Below, piece by piece: positions 24,953 to 32,778 of a stretch of DNA of 64,000 nt; position 1 is the stretch's first letter, and the number at the start of each line of letters is the position of its first letter. Both the position numbers and the translations under genes were made by a program. A model generated the notes under the pieces. The model was not told where the DNA came from. It was given only the letters and a program-made list of their open reading frames with translations, and did no database searches. The stretch comes from Candidatus Pelagibacter sp. (GTDB taxonomy: Bacteria > Pseudomonadota > Alphaproteobacteria > Pelagibacterales > Pelagibacteraceae). The stretch lies in NCBI GenBank assembly GCA_028225715.1, contig JAOIXS010000002.1:55729-119728 (forward strand). Reading direction: 5' to 3'.

Positions 24953-25267
24953 TTATTCACTAAAGATGACTCTGATTTCATCTTCAATAGTTCCTTCAAC
25001 TGCAACTTTCTTTAATTGTTTTTGAAGACTTTGATATTTTTTATCAGCTGACATTTTTGCATCTTGTTCAAAATTATCATCTTCAAACATTGTGCCAACT
25101 ATAGTTTCTCTAATTGTTCTTGGATCGCCGCCAATTTGAAAAGAAAAATAGATTTGGTGTTTAGGATAATATTTTTTTCTTACCTTTGCTAAACCTTTGC
25201 CAATCTCCATTGCTTTACCTAGCATGTCGTCTTTAACTCTCATTGTTCTTGTGTATATTGCTTGCAT
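24953..25267 (-). CDS. Small alpha/beta protein, unknown; first gene of the minus-strand run
   Basis: A 104-residue protein (MQAIYTRTMRVKDDML, HQIYFSFQIGGDP, TIRETIVGTMFEDD) with a strand-helix-strand-strand-helix pattern compatible with a dimeric ferredoxin-like barrel. I do not recognise the family. As first gene it follows the divergent promoter region 25268-25459. A leader variant TAGATAAAAAGGA separates it from the next gene, closely related to the three exact copies downstream. Confidence 0.58.
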   Translation of the reverse strand: MQAIYTRTMRVKDDMLGKAMEIGKGLAKVRKKYYPKHQIYFSFQIGGDPRTIRETIVGTMFEDDNFEQDAKMSADKKYQSLQKQLKKVAVEGTIEDEIRVIFSE

Positions 25268-25361
25268 TATATTAATCTCACTTGTTAATTGTTATTATTC
25301 TAAGTTAATAAATTCTGATTTATTTTAAAATGGTATTTATTGTCACCAGGTATGCAAAAAA

Positions 25362-25386
25362 TTTATACAACTATTTCTTGTATAAA
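25362..25386. promoter_or_regulatory. Inverted repeat in the divergent promoter region of the small-protein run
   Basis: TTTATACAA and TTGTATAAA form a perfect 9-bp inverted repeat with a 7-bp spacer. It lies 95 bp upstream of the first minus-strand gene and 73 bp before the plus-strand membrane protein. The half-site TTGTATA recurs in the palindrome TTGTATACAA (20708-20717) beyond the other end of the run. A dimeric regulator site is inferred; no regulator gene is adjacent. The rest of 25268-25459 is AT-rich with no other clear signal. Confidence 0.4.
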
Positions 25387-25459
25387 ATTACTGTGCTCAT
25401 AAAGCCTATAATCATTTTATAAAAATCCTGTATTATAGTTCTAATTAATTACTAAACTT

Positions 25460-25876
25460 ATGATTGAAAAATTTAATGGTATTTTTTACTTAATTTTATT
25501 CTCAATTCATTTTTTAGGCTTGGGTTTTTATGCTTATCAAATGATTATTGATAACAAAAGATATAGAGAAAAATTTCAAATTGATGAAACAGCTGCAACC
25601 ATCATGCGTATGACAGGTGCAATATTTCTAGGTTCTTTTTTGATGGCCCTATATGTTATGTTTATTAGACCAAATGGTGTTGAAGGAACGTGGGCATTTT
25701 TTAATTTAGTTTTTGTACAAAACCTTTGTGTATTAATTGTTAATACTTACTCAATTAAGATTGATAAAACAGGCATGAGAAATGACTCTAATGAAGCTAT
25801 AATTGCTCCTTTAGTTTTTACAATTATTAGTGCAGTTCTTTGTTATGGATTGGCAGATAAAATCTATATGTATTAA
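25460..25876 (+). CDS. Small membrane protein, unknown
   Basis: A 138-residue protein with about four hydrophobic helices (residues 7-27, 47-67, 77-95, 112-132) and short loops (DNKRYREKFQIDETAATI). No family is recognised. It is transcribed away from the small-protein run and its stop overlaps the 3' end of cysK on the other strand by 4 bp. Confidence 0.6.
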   Translation: MIEKFNGIFYLILFSIHFLGLGFYAYQMIIDNKRYREKFQIDETAATIMRMTGAIFLGSFLMALYVMFIRPNGVEGTWAFFNLVFVQNLCVLIVNTYSIKIDKTGMRNDSNEAIIAPLVFTIISAVLCYGLADKIYMY

Positions 25877-26874
25877 AGCCAATTAGGGAAGGGTAAACCT
25901 TTTTCTTCTAGGAATTTTTTATTAAACATTTTGGTAGCGTACTTTTCACTTTTATCACAAAGAATTGTAACAATAGTTTTTCCAGGACCTAATTCTTTAC
26001 CCATTCTAATCGCTCCAGCAATATTAATTCCACAACTAGTACCAAGGCTTAATCCTTCATTTTCTATTAAATCATAAAGTATAGGAAGTGCTTCATGATC
26101 ATCAATAGAATAGGCATCATCAATTTTAGCATTTTCAAAATTTTTCGTTACTCTGCTTGAGCCAATTCCTTCTGTAATTGATCCACCTTCAGATTTTAAT
26201 TCACCATTTTTTATATAATTATAAAGAGCAGAACCTTTTGGATCAGATAAAAATATTTTTATATCTTTATTCATTTCTTTAAGAGCGTTACTTACTCCTG
26301 AAATTGTCCCACCTGTTCCAGATGAACATACAAAGCCATCAACCTTACCTTCAGTTTGTTCCCAAATTTCTTTACCTGTTGTTTCATAATGACCTTTAGC
26401 ATTAGCAACATTGTCAAACTGATTGGCCCAAACAACTCCATTGTTATTTAATGGTCTTAATTCATCAGCAAGCTTTGCTGCAACTTTTACAAAATTTGCA
26501 TCATCTTTATAAGGTTTTGCAGGAACTAATCTTAAGTCAGCACCAATATTTCTAAGAAGATCTTTTTTTTCTTGGGTTTGGTTATCATTCATTACAATGA
26601 TTGTTTTATATCCAAGTGAGTTACCAAGTAGACATAAGCCTATACCGGTATTTCCAGCTGTACCTTCAACTATTGTTCCACCTTTGGAAATTAGTTTTTT
26701 ACTCTCAGCATCTTTAATTAAAGCAAGTGCCGCTCTATCTTTTACAGAGCCACCGGGGTTCATAAATTCAGCTTTACCAAAAATATTGCATCCAGTAATT
26801 TCTGATGCAGCTCTAAGTTTGATTAAAGGAGTATTACCAATTCCAGAAATAAAGTTGTCTTGAATATTTTTCAT
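25873..26874 (-). CDS. cysK: Cysteine synthase (O-acetylserine sulfhydrylase)
   Basis: A 333-residue PLP enzyme making cysteine from O-acetylserine and sulfide. The PLP lysine is Lys45 in MNPGGSVKDRAAL, the phosphate/asparagine loop is EGTAGNTG near 67-74, and GSGGT-type CSSGTGGTISG follows near 184. The C-terminal region GLSLGTSCGINIAGA is intact. It is slightly longer than the usual 310 residues and resembles the CysK/CBS-like group. It overlaps cysE upstream by 1 bp, so the two are one operon and enzyme pair. Confidence 0.9.
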   Translation of the reverse strand: MKNIQDNFISGIGNTPLIKLRAASEITGCNIFGKAEFMNPGGSVKDRAALALIKDAESKKLISKGGTIVEGTAGNTGIGLCLLGNSLGYKTIIVMNDNQTQEKKDLLRNIGADLRLVPAKPYKDDANFVKVAAKLADELRPLNNNGVVWANQFDNVANAKGHYETTGKEIWEQTEGKVDGFVCSSGTGGTISGVSNALKEMNKDIKIFLSDPKGSALYNYIKNGELKSEGGSITEGIGSSRVTKNFENAKIDDAYSIDDHEALPILYDLIENEGLSLGTSCGINIAGAIRMGKELGPGKTIVTILCDKSEKYATKMFNKKFLEEKGLPFPNWL

Positions 26875-27452
26875 TAGTTTGAAGTGTCTTTATCCGCCTC
26901 TTCTACAGCATAAGGTTTAAATTCTTCAGTTGCTGTTCCAACATTTTTAGCGGGTATTCCAACCATTACTGCGTTTTCAGGAACATCTTTAGTAACTACA
27001 GCATTTGCTCCAATTTTAGCATGAGTACCAATCATTACAGGTCCTAAGATTTGTGCGCCTGAACCAACAACCACACAATCACTTAATGTTGGATGTCTTT
27101 TAACTTCTCTTTGATTATTTGAATTAATACTTGGAGCAATACCACCTAATGTTGCCATATGATAAATAGTTACATTATTTCCAATTTCAGAAGTTTCACC
27201 AATTACAACACCCATACCATGATCAATAAATAAATTTCTTCCAATCTTAGCACCAGGGTGAATTTCAATTCCAGTTAAAAATCTTGATAGTTGTGAAATT
27301 ATTCTTGCAACCAAATGAAACTTAGCAAGGTGAAAAAAATTAGCAATTCTATGAAAAAAAACTGCTTTAACACCTGGGTAAGTTATAATTAAACTTAACT
27401 TAGATTTTGCCGCAGGATCTCTATCAATTATAGATTGTAAAAAATCATTCAT
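26874..27452 (-). CDS. cysE: Serine O-acetyltransferase
   Basis: A 192-residue left-handed beta-helix acetyltransferase that activates serine for cysteine synthesis. Hexapeptide repeats run from about residue 66 to 170, with [18 protein letters not shown] and the catalytic His regions HMATLGG and RHPTLSD. The N-terminal helical region is short, as in the EpsC-type form without the long CysE N-terminus. The C-terminus does not end in isoleucine, as the CysK-docking tail of the enteric enzyme does, so complex formation is uncertain. Confidence 0.9.
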   Translation of the reverse strand: MNDFLQSIIDRDPAAKSKLSLIITYPGVKAVFFHRIANFFHLAKFHLVARIISQLSRFLTGIEIHPGAKIGRNLFIDHGMGVVIGETSEIGNNVTIYHMATLGGIAPSINSNNQREVKRHPTLSDCVVVGSGAQILGPVMIGTHAKIGANAVVTKDVPENAVMVGIPAKNVGTATEEFKPYAVEEADKDTSN

Positions 27453-27485
27453 GTTTTAGCATATATTGATTAAAATTTTATATTG

Positions 27486-27497
27486 GACTATATAGTC
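27486..27497. promoter_or_regulatory. 12-bp palindrome GACTATATAGTC between cysE and a VOC gene
   Basis: The perfect palindrome GACTATATAGTC lies in the 76-bp divergent spacer, 34 bp upstream of cysE and 32 bp upstream of the VOC gene. GACTA/TAGTC arms are seen in sites of Rrf2-family regulators (IscR, CymR), which control iron-sulfur and cysteine genes, so this is a reasonable candidate operator. The assignment is inferred from the motif and the gene context. Confidence 0.4.
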
Positions 27498-27528
27498 ATT
27501 ATATAACGAATTTAAAGAGGAGAAACTT

Positions 27529-27939
27529 ATGTACAAAAACACAAATTGCTTTCATTTAGCAATACCTTGTGGCGATTTAGAGAAAGCAAAACATTTTTAC
27601 AGTGAAATATTAGGGTGTCGATTAGATAACTCAGCCCAAGAATGGGCAGATGTAGATTTTTGGGGAAATGAATTAACTCTTCACGCAAGTGAGCATAAGC
27701 TTGAAAGCGAAAGACACGATGTTGATATGGGTAACGTTTCTGTTCCTCATTTCGGTGTGCATTTATCTAGAGAAAATTTTAATTCATTAAAAAAGAGATT
27801 AACAGACAACAATACAAAATATTATGATGAGCCATATTTAAGATTTAAAGGTACAAAGTATGAGCAAGAAACTTTTTTTGTAAAAGATCCTAACGAAAAC
27901 ATTTTAGAAATTAAAACTCTTACTAGTAATCCTGAATAA
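27529..27939 (+). CDS. VOC-family (glyoxalase/dioxygenase fold) protein
   Basis: A 136-residue protein with one VOC unit: FHLAIPCGDLEKAKHFYSEILGCRL at the start and FFVKDPNENILEIKT at the end give the usual metal ligands His11 and a C-terminal Glu, with further candidates in ELTLHAS and HFGVHLS. Such proteins include glyoxalases, bleomycin-resistance and dioxygenase-like enzymes. A strong ribosome binding site AGAGGAGA precedes the ATG. The HTH gene follows 7 bp later, so the pair may be co-regulated. Confidence 0.78.
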   Translation: MYKNTNCFHLAIPCGDLEKAKHFYSEILGCRLDNSAQEWADVDFWGNELTLHASEHKLESERHDVDMGNVSVPHFGVHLSRENFNSLKKRLTDNNTKYYDEPYLRFKGTKYEQETFFVKDPNENILEIKTLTSNPE

Positions 27940-27946
27940 CTATTAA

Positions 27947-28423
27947 ATGATAAAAAAAGTAGCTGCTTATAGTGAAATTTTATATCATTTAATAAATTTT
28001 CGAACTGAACAATTCCAACAATTAAAAAAGATGGTAGGAATTGATTACGATTCTTTCATGATACTTTCTGTTATGGGGGGCCATTATTTAAAACATAGTG
28101 ATAAGTTAAGATCAGATTGGGAAGCTGTATGGGAAAATTTAAGAACATCAGAAATAGAGGAGTTTTATATGGTACGTAAGTTAACAATTTATGCTGTAGC
28201 AAATATTTTAAATTTACCAAAAGAAACCGTTAGAAGAAAAATAGAAATTTTAAAAAAAAAAAAATTAATAAATCATTCATCCTCAATAGGTCTTTTACCA
28301 ACAAACAAATCTGAAGAGCTAATGAAACCTTTTGCTGAAATTGAATTGAAAACTCTTTCAAAATTTCTAAAAAATCTAAAAAAAAATGGTACATTAGACG
28401 CAGTTCTAAATTTTAAGGATTAA
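27947..28423 (+). CDS. HTH protein, probable transcription regulator
   Basis: A 158-residue protein with a winged-helix-like segment LTIYAVANILNLPKETVRRKIEILKKKKLINHS (about residues 79-111), the clearest part of the protein. The N-terminal half is helical. It resembles MarR-like or other small regulators, but no family is certain. The C-terminal coding part and terminator are duplicated 3.2 kb downstream (31565-31730). It may regulate the adjacent VOC gene. Confidence 0.62.
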   Translation: MIKKVAAYSEILYHLINFRTEQFQQLKKMVGIDYDSFMILSVMGGHYLKHSDKLRSDWEAVWENLRTSEIEEFYMVRKLTIYAVANILNLPKETVRRKIEILKKKKLINHSSSIGLLPTNKSEELMKPFAEIELKTLSKFLKNLKKNGTLDAVLNFKD

Positions 28424-28478
28424 TAATAGTTCTAAAACCCATTTTAGGTTTATAAAACCTAAATTAGGTTTTTTTTTA
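28311..28478 (+). repeat. Direct repeat copy 1: 3' end of the HTH gene plus terminator
   Basis: This segment covers the last 37 codons of the HTH gene and its terminator. It matches 31565-31730 over its length with scattered substitutions, for example CTCTTTCAAAATTTCTAAAA is identical in both copies. The two copies are in the same direction and bracket the surface-protein cassette. Confidence 0.85.
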
Positions 28479-28480
28479 AT
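28454..28480 (+). terminator. Intrinsic terminator after the HTH gene
   Basis: AAAACCT and AGGTTTT pair around AAATT and are followed by a run of T (TTTTTTTT), 30 bp after the HTH stop codon. It is the clearest intrinsic terminator in this part of the window and also exists, somewhat decayed, in the second repeat copy near 31706-31728. Confidence 0.75.
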
Positions 28481-28514
28481 ATCAATTATTTTTTATTTTT
28501 ATATTTTATTTGTA

Positions 28515-29390
28515 ATGAAATTTATAAAAATATTTTTAACATCACTCTGTTTAATAATCACAACTGTAGCTAATGCAGATGTAGCCTCTCAAGCTTTAAA
28601 TAAAGTATCAGAAAAAATATCAAATTTAATCCCAGGTGAAGGAATTACTGAAGTATCTTTAGATTATAATGATGGTGATGAGGATCAGCTTAACTTCTCA
28701 ATATTAGGGGTAAGAGATATTGAAGCCACAGATAATTCTAACTTTTTTACTCAATTTAGCTTAATGAACCAAGAGATAAATAGCTCTGGAAGAATTATTG
28801 GAAACATAGGCTTAGGTTATAGAAAACTATCTGAAGATAAAAATTTTATGTTTGGCGCAAATACTTTCTACGATAGAGATTTAACAGATGGTCAAGACAG
28901 ATTGGGCCTTGGTATTGAAGCTAAAGGCTCGATTTTAGACTTAACTGCAAATAGCTATACAAAAATTTCAAACTCTGAAGTTGTTAATGGTGATAGAGAG
29001 CAAGTTTTATCTGGTTGGGATTTTAACTTAACATCTCAAATTCCAAGAGCACCATGGGCTAGAATTAATTATAATGGTTATAAATGGGAAGCTGAAAAAG
29101 GATCTTCTAATCAAAAAGGTAATATTTATTCTCTAGAACTAGATGTAACAAACTCAATAGAAGTTGTTGCAAGTTTAGACAAATCTTCACTAAATAGTGT
29201 AGATGATGAAACTTCTTTAAGTATTAATTATATTTATCCACCAAAAGAAAAATCTATGGTGATGTCTGATGGCTTATCAAATGACATGTATGAAAAAAGC
29301 AACATGGAACAAAAATTAAAAGAAAAAGTTAGAAGAAGAAATAAAATGGTAATGGAAATACAAGGTTCAATAATAATGACGAAACAATAA
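28515..29390 (+). CDS. Inverse-autotransporter-like outer-membrane beta-barrel without passenger
   Basis: A 291-residue protein with a signal peptide (KIFLTSLCLIITTVANA, cleavage near 21). The middle carries the signature of the intimin/invasin beta domain: GYRKLSEDKNFMFGANTFYDRD, RLGLGIEAKGS and GWDFNLTSQIPRAPWARINYNGYKWE (about residues 100-190). After the barrel strands it ends in a charged tail, with no Ig-like or lectin passenger, so it is far shorter than invasins. A role as an outer-membrane pore or anchor is inferred. The next secreted protein starts 6 bp later. Confidence 0.72.
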   Translation: MKFIKIFLTSLCLIITTVANADVASQALNKVSEKISNLIPGEGITEVSLDYNDGDEDQLNFSILGVRDIEATDNSNFFTQFSLMNQEINSSGRIIGNIGLGYRKLSEDKNFMFGANTFYDRDLTDGQDRLGLGIEAKGSILDLTANSYTKISNSEVVNGDREQVLSGWDFNLTSQIPRAPWARINYNGYKWEAEKGSSNQKGNIYSLELDVTNSIEVVASLDKSSLNSVDDETSLSINYIYPPKEKSMVMSDGLSNDMYEKSNMEQKLKEKVRRRNKMVMEIQGSIIMTKQ

Positions 29391-29396
29391 TTATTT

Positions 29397-30119
29397 ATGA
29401 TAAAAATATTTTTAAAAACTTTTATATTTATATGCATTTTTGCTTTAGGAATGAATATTTCTTACGCTGCAAAGGGAACAGGTGAAGCAACTGTTTATAA
29501 AATTTCTGTCACTAAATTAGAATTGTGTGAAAAAGGTAGTACAGCCTCTTCTTGTTTAAATCCAATTACAGTAAGTAACCCTGGATTAACAACAGATGTG
29601 GATTTAGCCTCAATAACTGCTGGTGAAGCTGCTGCTACACTAGGAAATTTTGGATTAGCTAAAGCAGGAACCACTTACACTTATTTACAAGCAACAATGA
29701 GCAGGGCAATAACAGCCAAGGGCTCTGCTAGTGATGGATCAACAACTTGTTATACAAAAGGAAATGGATCTTTAAGCGCTATGGGTGCAGCTGAGACGAC
29801 GTCAGGAGATTCAACAGAAGCAACTTTGTATGTGCCTGCATTTGTAGATGCAACAAATTTTCCACAAATAAACTCTGTCGCTGATAGAGAAGGAACTTCT
29901 CCTAGAACTGCCGGTACAGTAAATGCTTCAGACTCTCATTTTCAATCAAGAGAAGCCTTAGCTTTGCCATTTACTTTAGATCCAACAGCAATTCCAACTG
30001 TTACAATAGCTTTTAGTACAGCTGGTGCAATAACTGCTCATGATGCTGCTAATTGCGATGGTGCAGCGGTTATGTATGCAACGCCACCAGACGCAACAAT
30101 AACTATTCAAGGTCAGTAA
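29397..30119 (+). CDS. Secreted Ala/Thr/Ser-rich protein, unknown
   Basis: A 240-residue protein with a signal peptide (KIFLKTFIFICIFALGMNISYA, cleavage near 24). The mature part is rich in Ala, Thr, Ser and Gly and poor in Lys, unlike most proteins in this window, which fits an exposed surface protein or a pilin/adhesin-like subunit. Cysteines occur in near pairs (LCEKGSTASSC, TTCYTKG, NCDG). No family is recognised. The 6-bp spacing to the barrel gene suggests that the two proteins work together at the surface. Confidence 0.6.
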   Translation: MIKIFLKTFIFICIFALGMNISYAAKGTGEATVYKISVTKLELCEKGSTASSCLNPITVSNPGLTTDVDLASITAGEAAATLGNFGLAKAGTTYTYLQATMSRAITAKGSASDGSTTCYTKGNGSLSAMGAAETTSGDSTEATLYVPAFVDATNFPQINSVADREGTSPRTAGTVNASDSHFQSREALALPFTLDPTAIPTVTIAFSTAGAITAHDAANCDGAAVMYATPPDATITIQGQ

Positions 30120-30191
30120 TCTTTTATTTTACGAAATTTAATTTTTGTAATTTAATATCACAATTAAAATGATAATCTTATCTTCATTAAT

Positions 30192-31478
30192 ATGAAAAAT
30201 ATTCTAATTCTTATTTTTACAATATTATTTTCTTCAATTGCACATGCTGGAATAAATGAAGTAGGTTCAGGAGGTTTTTATCAAGAAGATTGCAAAGAAT
30301 CTATTTTAGGAGACTATAAAAGAAGTTATGAACAAGCAAAATCAGAAGGTAGGGATTTTATAATGTATGTATCTATTTCTGAAGATGGCTGTTCATCAGG
30401 CGCATCAATGCCAATGTATGGGATTAATAAGAAGGGCCATAAGAGTGCATACAAATCTTGTAAAAAAAATGCAAAAAAATTTACTAAGGCAGATTGTTTT
30501 ATTTTTTCAATTAATGATGAAATTGTCTGGAAAGATTACGATCAATTAAGTGTAAGCCAAAAAGACCTAGATAGAGAAAGACAATCAAAACCAGTTTTTT
30601 TAGATGAAGATAAAAAGCCAGGAAGGTTTTTTGAAGACCAGCCAGATATTGCTAATGATTTTCAAATTCATGTTATCTACACTCTTTACAAAGATTCAAA
30701 AGATAAAGAGGGGGATATAAATGGAAAAGTTGAACAATTAATTAAAGTTGCAAATGATTGGACTTATAAAACAACTAAAAAAGCTAACGAAAAATCAAAT
30801 ACCATGAATGGTGAAGGTCAAAGAATGAAACTTGATTATAGAAAAGATGGAAAGTTAGATATTAGTTTTATTCGTCTTGGAGTAACTAAAAAAGAATTTA
30901 GAGATTGTAGTGGTAGTTGTGGAAATTTGGCAGAGCGAACAATTATCAATGCTGGGTTTAATAACCCAAAAAAAATATATGTAAATTTTGGTGATTATTC
31001 ATATGCTGAGTGGCCTTATTCAGCAGGTTTTCCAATTTTTAATATTTTTTCAACAGCAAGCGGTAGTAGATTAAATAAAAGTGAAGTTGGTTATTTTTTA
31101 TTACATGAAGCTTTGCACTCAATGGGTGGAATATATTCGTGTTCACCAAAACATGTTAATGGTCATAATACTAAAAAGTCCTCAGATATGATGAGCTTAC
31201 AAGGTGATGGAAGAAATATGACTTTGGATCCAAAAAATGACGATTATTGGGGTCATAAAAATTTATCATGTCCCGATCTTCAAGATAGTGTCTATTTTAC
31301 ACCAACATCAGATACACCTTTTGATCCATTTGAGGTTACCTGTTTATCAAAAGATAAATGGAAAATTACCAAACATGACTACAAAAATTTTGAAGATAGA
31401 AGAGGGATAGGTTATCAATGTTTCTACACAAGAGATGATGTCACTGCTCCGTGGGAAAAAGAATTTGGTATCTACTAA
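30192..31478 (+). CDS. Secreted HExxH metallopeptidase-like protein with extra N-terminal domain, paralogue B
   Basis: A 428-residue protein with a signal peptide (cleavage near 19). Residues 20-115 form an additional cysteine-containing domain (EDCKES, DGCSSG, KSCKKN, DCFIFS) absent from the two paralogues. The shared domain then starts with GRFFEDQPD (144-152), DINGK, DYRKDGKLDISF and HEALH (305-309), followed by YSC, SSDMM, SCPDLQDSVYFTPT and VTC. The HEALHSMGG motif is a plausible zinc site with catalytic Glu306. Peptidase activity is inferred from HExxH and secretion only. Confidence 0.7.
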   Translation: MKNILILIFTILFSSIAHAGINEVGSGGFYQEDCKESILGDYKRSYEQAKSEGRDFIMYVSISEDGCSSGASMPMYGINKKGHKSAYKSCKKNAKKFTKADCFIFSINDEIVWKDYDQLSVSQKDLDRERQSKPVFLDEDKKPGRFFEDQPDIANDFQIHVIYTLYKDSKDKEGDINGKVEQLIKVANDWTYKTTKKANEKSNTMNGEGQRMKLDYRKDGKLDISFIRLGVTKKEFRDCSGSCGNLAERTIINAGFNNPKKIYVNFGDYSYAEWPYSAGFPIFNIFSTASGSRLNKSEVGYFLLHEALHSMGGIYSCSPKHVNGHNTKKSSDMMSLQGDGRNMTLDPKNDDYWGHKNLSCPDLQDSVYFTPTSDTPFDPFEVTCLSKDKWKITKHDYKNFEDRRGIGYQCFYTRDDVTAPWEKEFGIY

Positions 31479-31489
31479 CTTTAAAGTTT

Positions 31490-31564
31490 TTAAGGAATTA
31501 ACCAAGTATCCTTGTTATTCTCTAAATCAAACCTAGCTCTACGATGACCTTTGGCTGCTAAATA
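31490..31564 (-). pseudogene. Remnant of a coding sequence on the minus strand, PNPOx-like tail
   Basis: Reading minus from 31564 to the TAA at 31490 gives an open stretch with AAKGHRRARFDLENN and ending in TWLIP. This is much like the C-terminus of pyridoxamine-phosphate-oxidase-like flavin proteins. The frame has no upstream body: it joins the HTH-gene remnant at about 31565. It is probably the scar of a lost gene. The family guess rests on the basic GHRRARF stretch and the terminal W-L-x-P and is weak. Confidence 0.4.
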
Positions 31565-31730
31565 CTGAAGAACTAATGAAAGCTTTTGCTCGAATTGAAT
31601 TGAAAACTCTTTCAAAATTTCTAAAAAGTCTAAAAAAAAATGGTTCATTAGCCGTAGTTCTAAGATTTTAAAGATTAATAATAATTTTAAAACCTATTTT
31701 AGTTTTATATAACCTAAATTGGGTTTTTAT
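31565..31730 (+). pseudogene. Direct repeat copy 2: truncated 3' remnant of the HTH gene with decayed terminator
   Basis: The first 107 bases still read in frame as EELMKAFARIELKTLSKFL and on to a stop at 31669-31671, matching the C-terminus of the HTH protein at 27947 (EELMKPFAEIELKTLSKFL), with several substitutions. The following AACCTAAATTGGGTT stretch matches the terminator of copy 1 but with a mismatched stem. The 5' two-thirds of the gene is missing. Together with 28311-28478 it brackets the barrel, secreted and HExxH genes. Confidence 0.8.
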
Positions 31731-31774
31731 TAACTTTACTATTTTTAATAATTATTTTAGAATTTATTACATAA

Positions 31775-32737
31775 GTGATTAAAATTTTATCAATAACTCT
31801 AATTTTATTTTTTTCATTCTTATCAACATCTTTTTCAGCTAAGGATATTAAAGATTTTGAAAAAATAGATTTATCTAAAGATCAAAAGTCTGGAAGATTT
31901 TTTGAAGATCAGCCTGATATAACTGACGAACATCAAATACACTTTATTTATTTACTGCCATCTGATGGAGAAGATAGAGAGCTAGATATCAATGGTAAAA
32001 TGCAGGATATTTTGGAAAAAGCTAATGATGCAATGCTTGAGGCTACTAAAGTAAACAAAGGTTCAGGTGGCGAAGGTAAAAAATTTAGATATGATTATAG
32101 AGAAGATGGAAAACTAGATATCACTTTTATTAGAACGAGTAAGAACTGGAAAGCATTAAAAGATAACAGCGTTAATACTCAAATGGGTCATTATTTTCAC
32201 CAATTTGGTGGTTTCACAAATAAGAAGAAAACATATTTTTTATGGACCGACGTTAATGCTGGAAATCATGGTGGAGATGCTGGAGTTGGCATAGGTGGTA
32301 TTTTTGTCAGAAGCAATGGTCATAACAATGAAGAAAGATTAACACAGATTAATATTCATGAATTGTTTCATACTCAGCTAATGGGAATAAGATGTATTAA
32401 AGGTATGAAAAAAATTCACTACTCCGATCATTATAAGGGTGGCACTGATCATATGCTAAGTGTTGGCTTTAAATTAAATAGAAATTTGTATACTCATGAT
32501 ATTGAAGGGTGTCCTCAGTTAATTGATAGTGTTTATCTAATCCCAACATCTAAAGATCCATATAATCCGTATGAAATTATGTGTGAAAGAAATCTTGGAA
32601 AGTACACACATCCAAAGCTAGTTAAGATTATGTCTAAAGCTGAAAAATCAAACAAGTGGTACAAGAATAGAATTGGACCAACTTGTAATTGGAGAAACTG
32701 GACTAATAAGTTTGACTGGTTTGGACCAATGAATTAA
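31775..32737 (+). CDS. Secreted HExxH metallopeptidase-like protein, paralogue C
   Basis: A 320-residue protein starting at GTG 31775 with a signal peptide (IKILSITLILFFSFLSTSFS, cleavage near 21). The shared domain has GRFFEDQPD (40-48), DINGK, DYREDGKLDITF, HELFH (195-199), IRC, TDHML, HDIEGCPQLIDSVYLIPT and late cysteines (IMC, PTC). It is closer to paralogue A (22458-23447) than to B, since A and C share SDGEDRE and HD-EGCPQ-DSVYL. The GxxH of metzincins is absent after HELFHTQL. Confidence 0.7.
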   Translation: MIKILSITLILFFSFLSTSFSAKDIKDFEKIDLSKDQKSGRFFEDQPDITDEHQIHFIYLLPSDGEDRELDINGKMQDILEKANDAMLEATKVNKGSGGEGKKFRYDYREDGKLDITFIRTSKNWKALKDNSVNTQMGHYFHQFGGFTNKKKTYFLWTDVNAGNHGGDAGVGIGGIFVRSNGHNNEERLTQINIHELFHTQLMGIRCIKGMKKIHYSDHYKGGTDHMLSVGFKLNRNLYTHDIEGCPQLIDSVYLIPTSKDPYNPYEIMCERNLGKYTHPKLVKIMSKAEKSNKWYKNRIGPTCNWRNWTNKFDWFGPMN

Positions 32738-32778
32738 TTATTGATAATTAATCTTTTAAGTAATAACCTGCAAAGATC

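Noticed and set aside
30192..32737. HExxH proteins as standard metzincin proteases
   Set aside because: The required third His in HExxHxxGxxH is Tyr or Ile in all three paralogues, so a metzincin assignment was not made.
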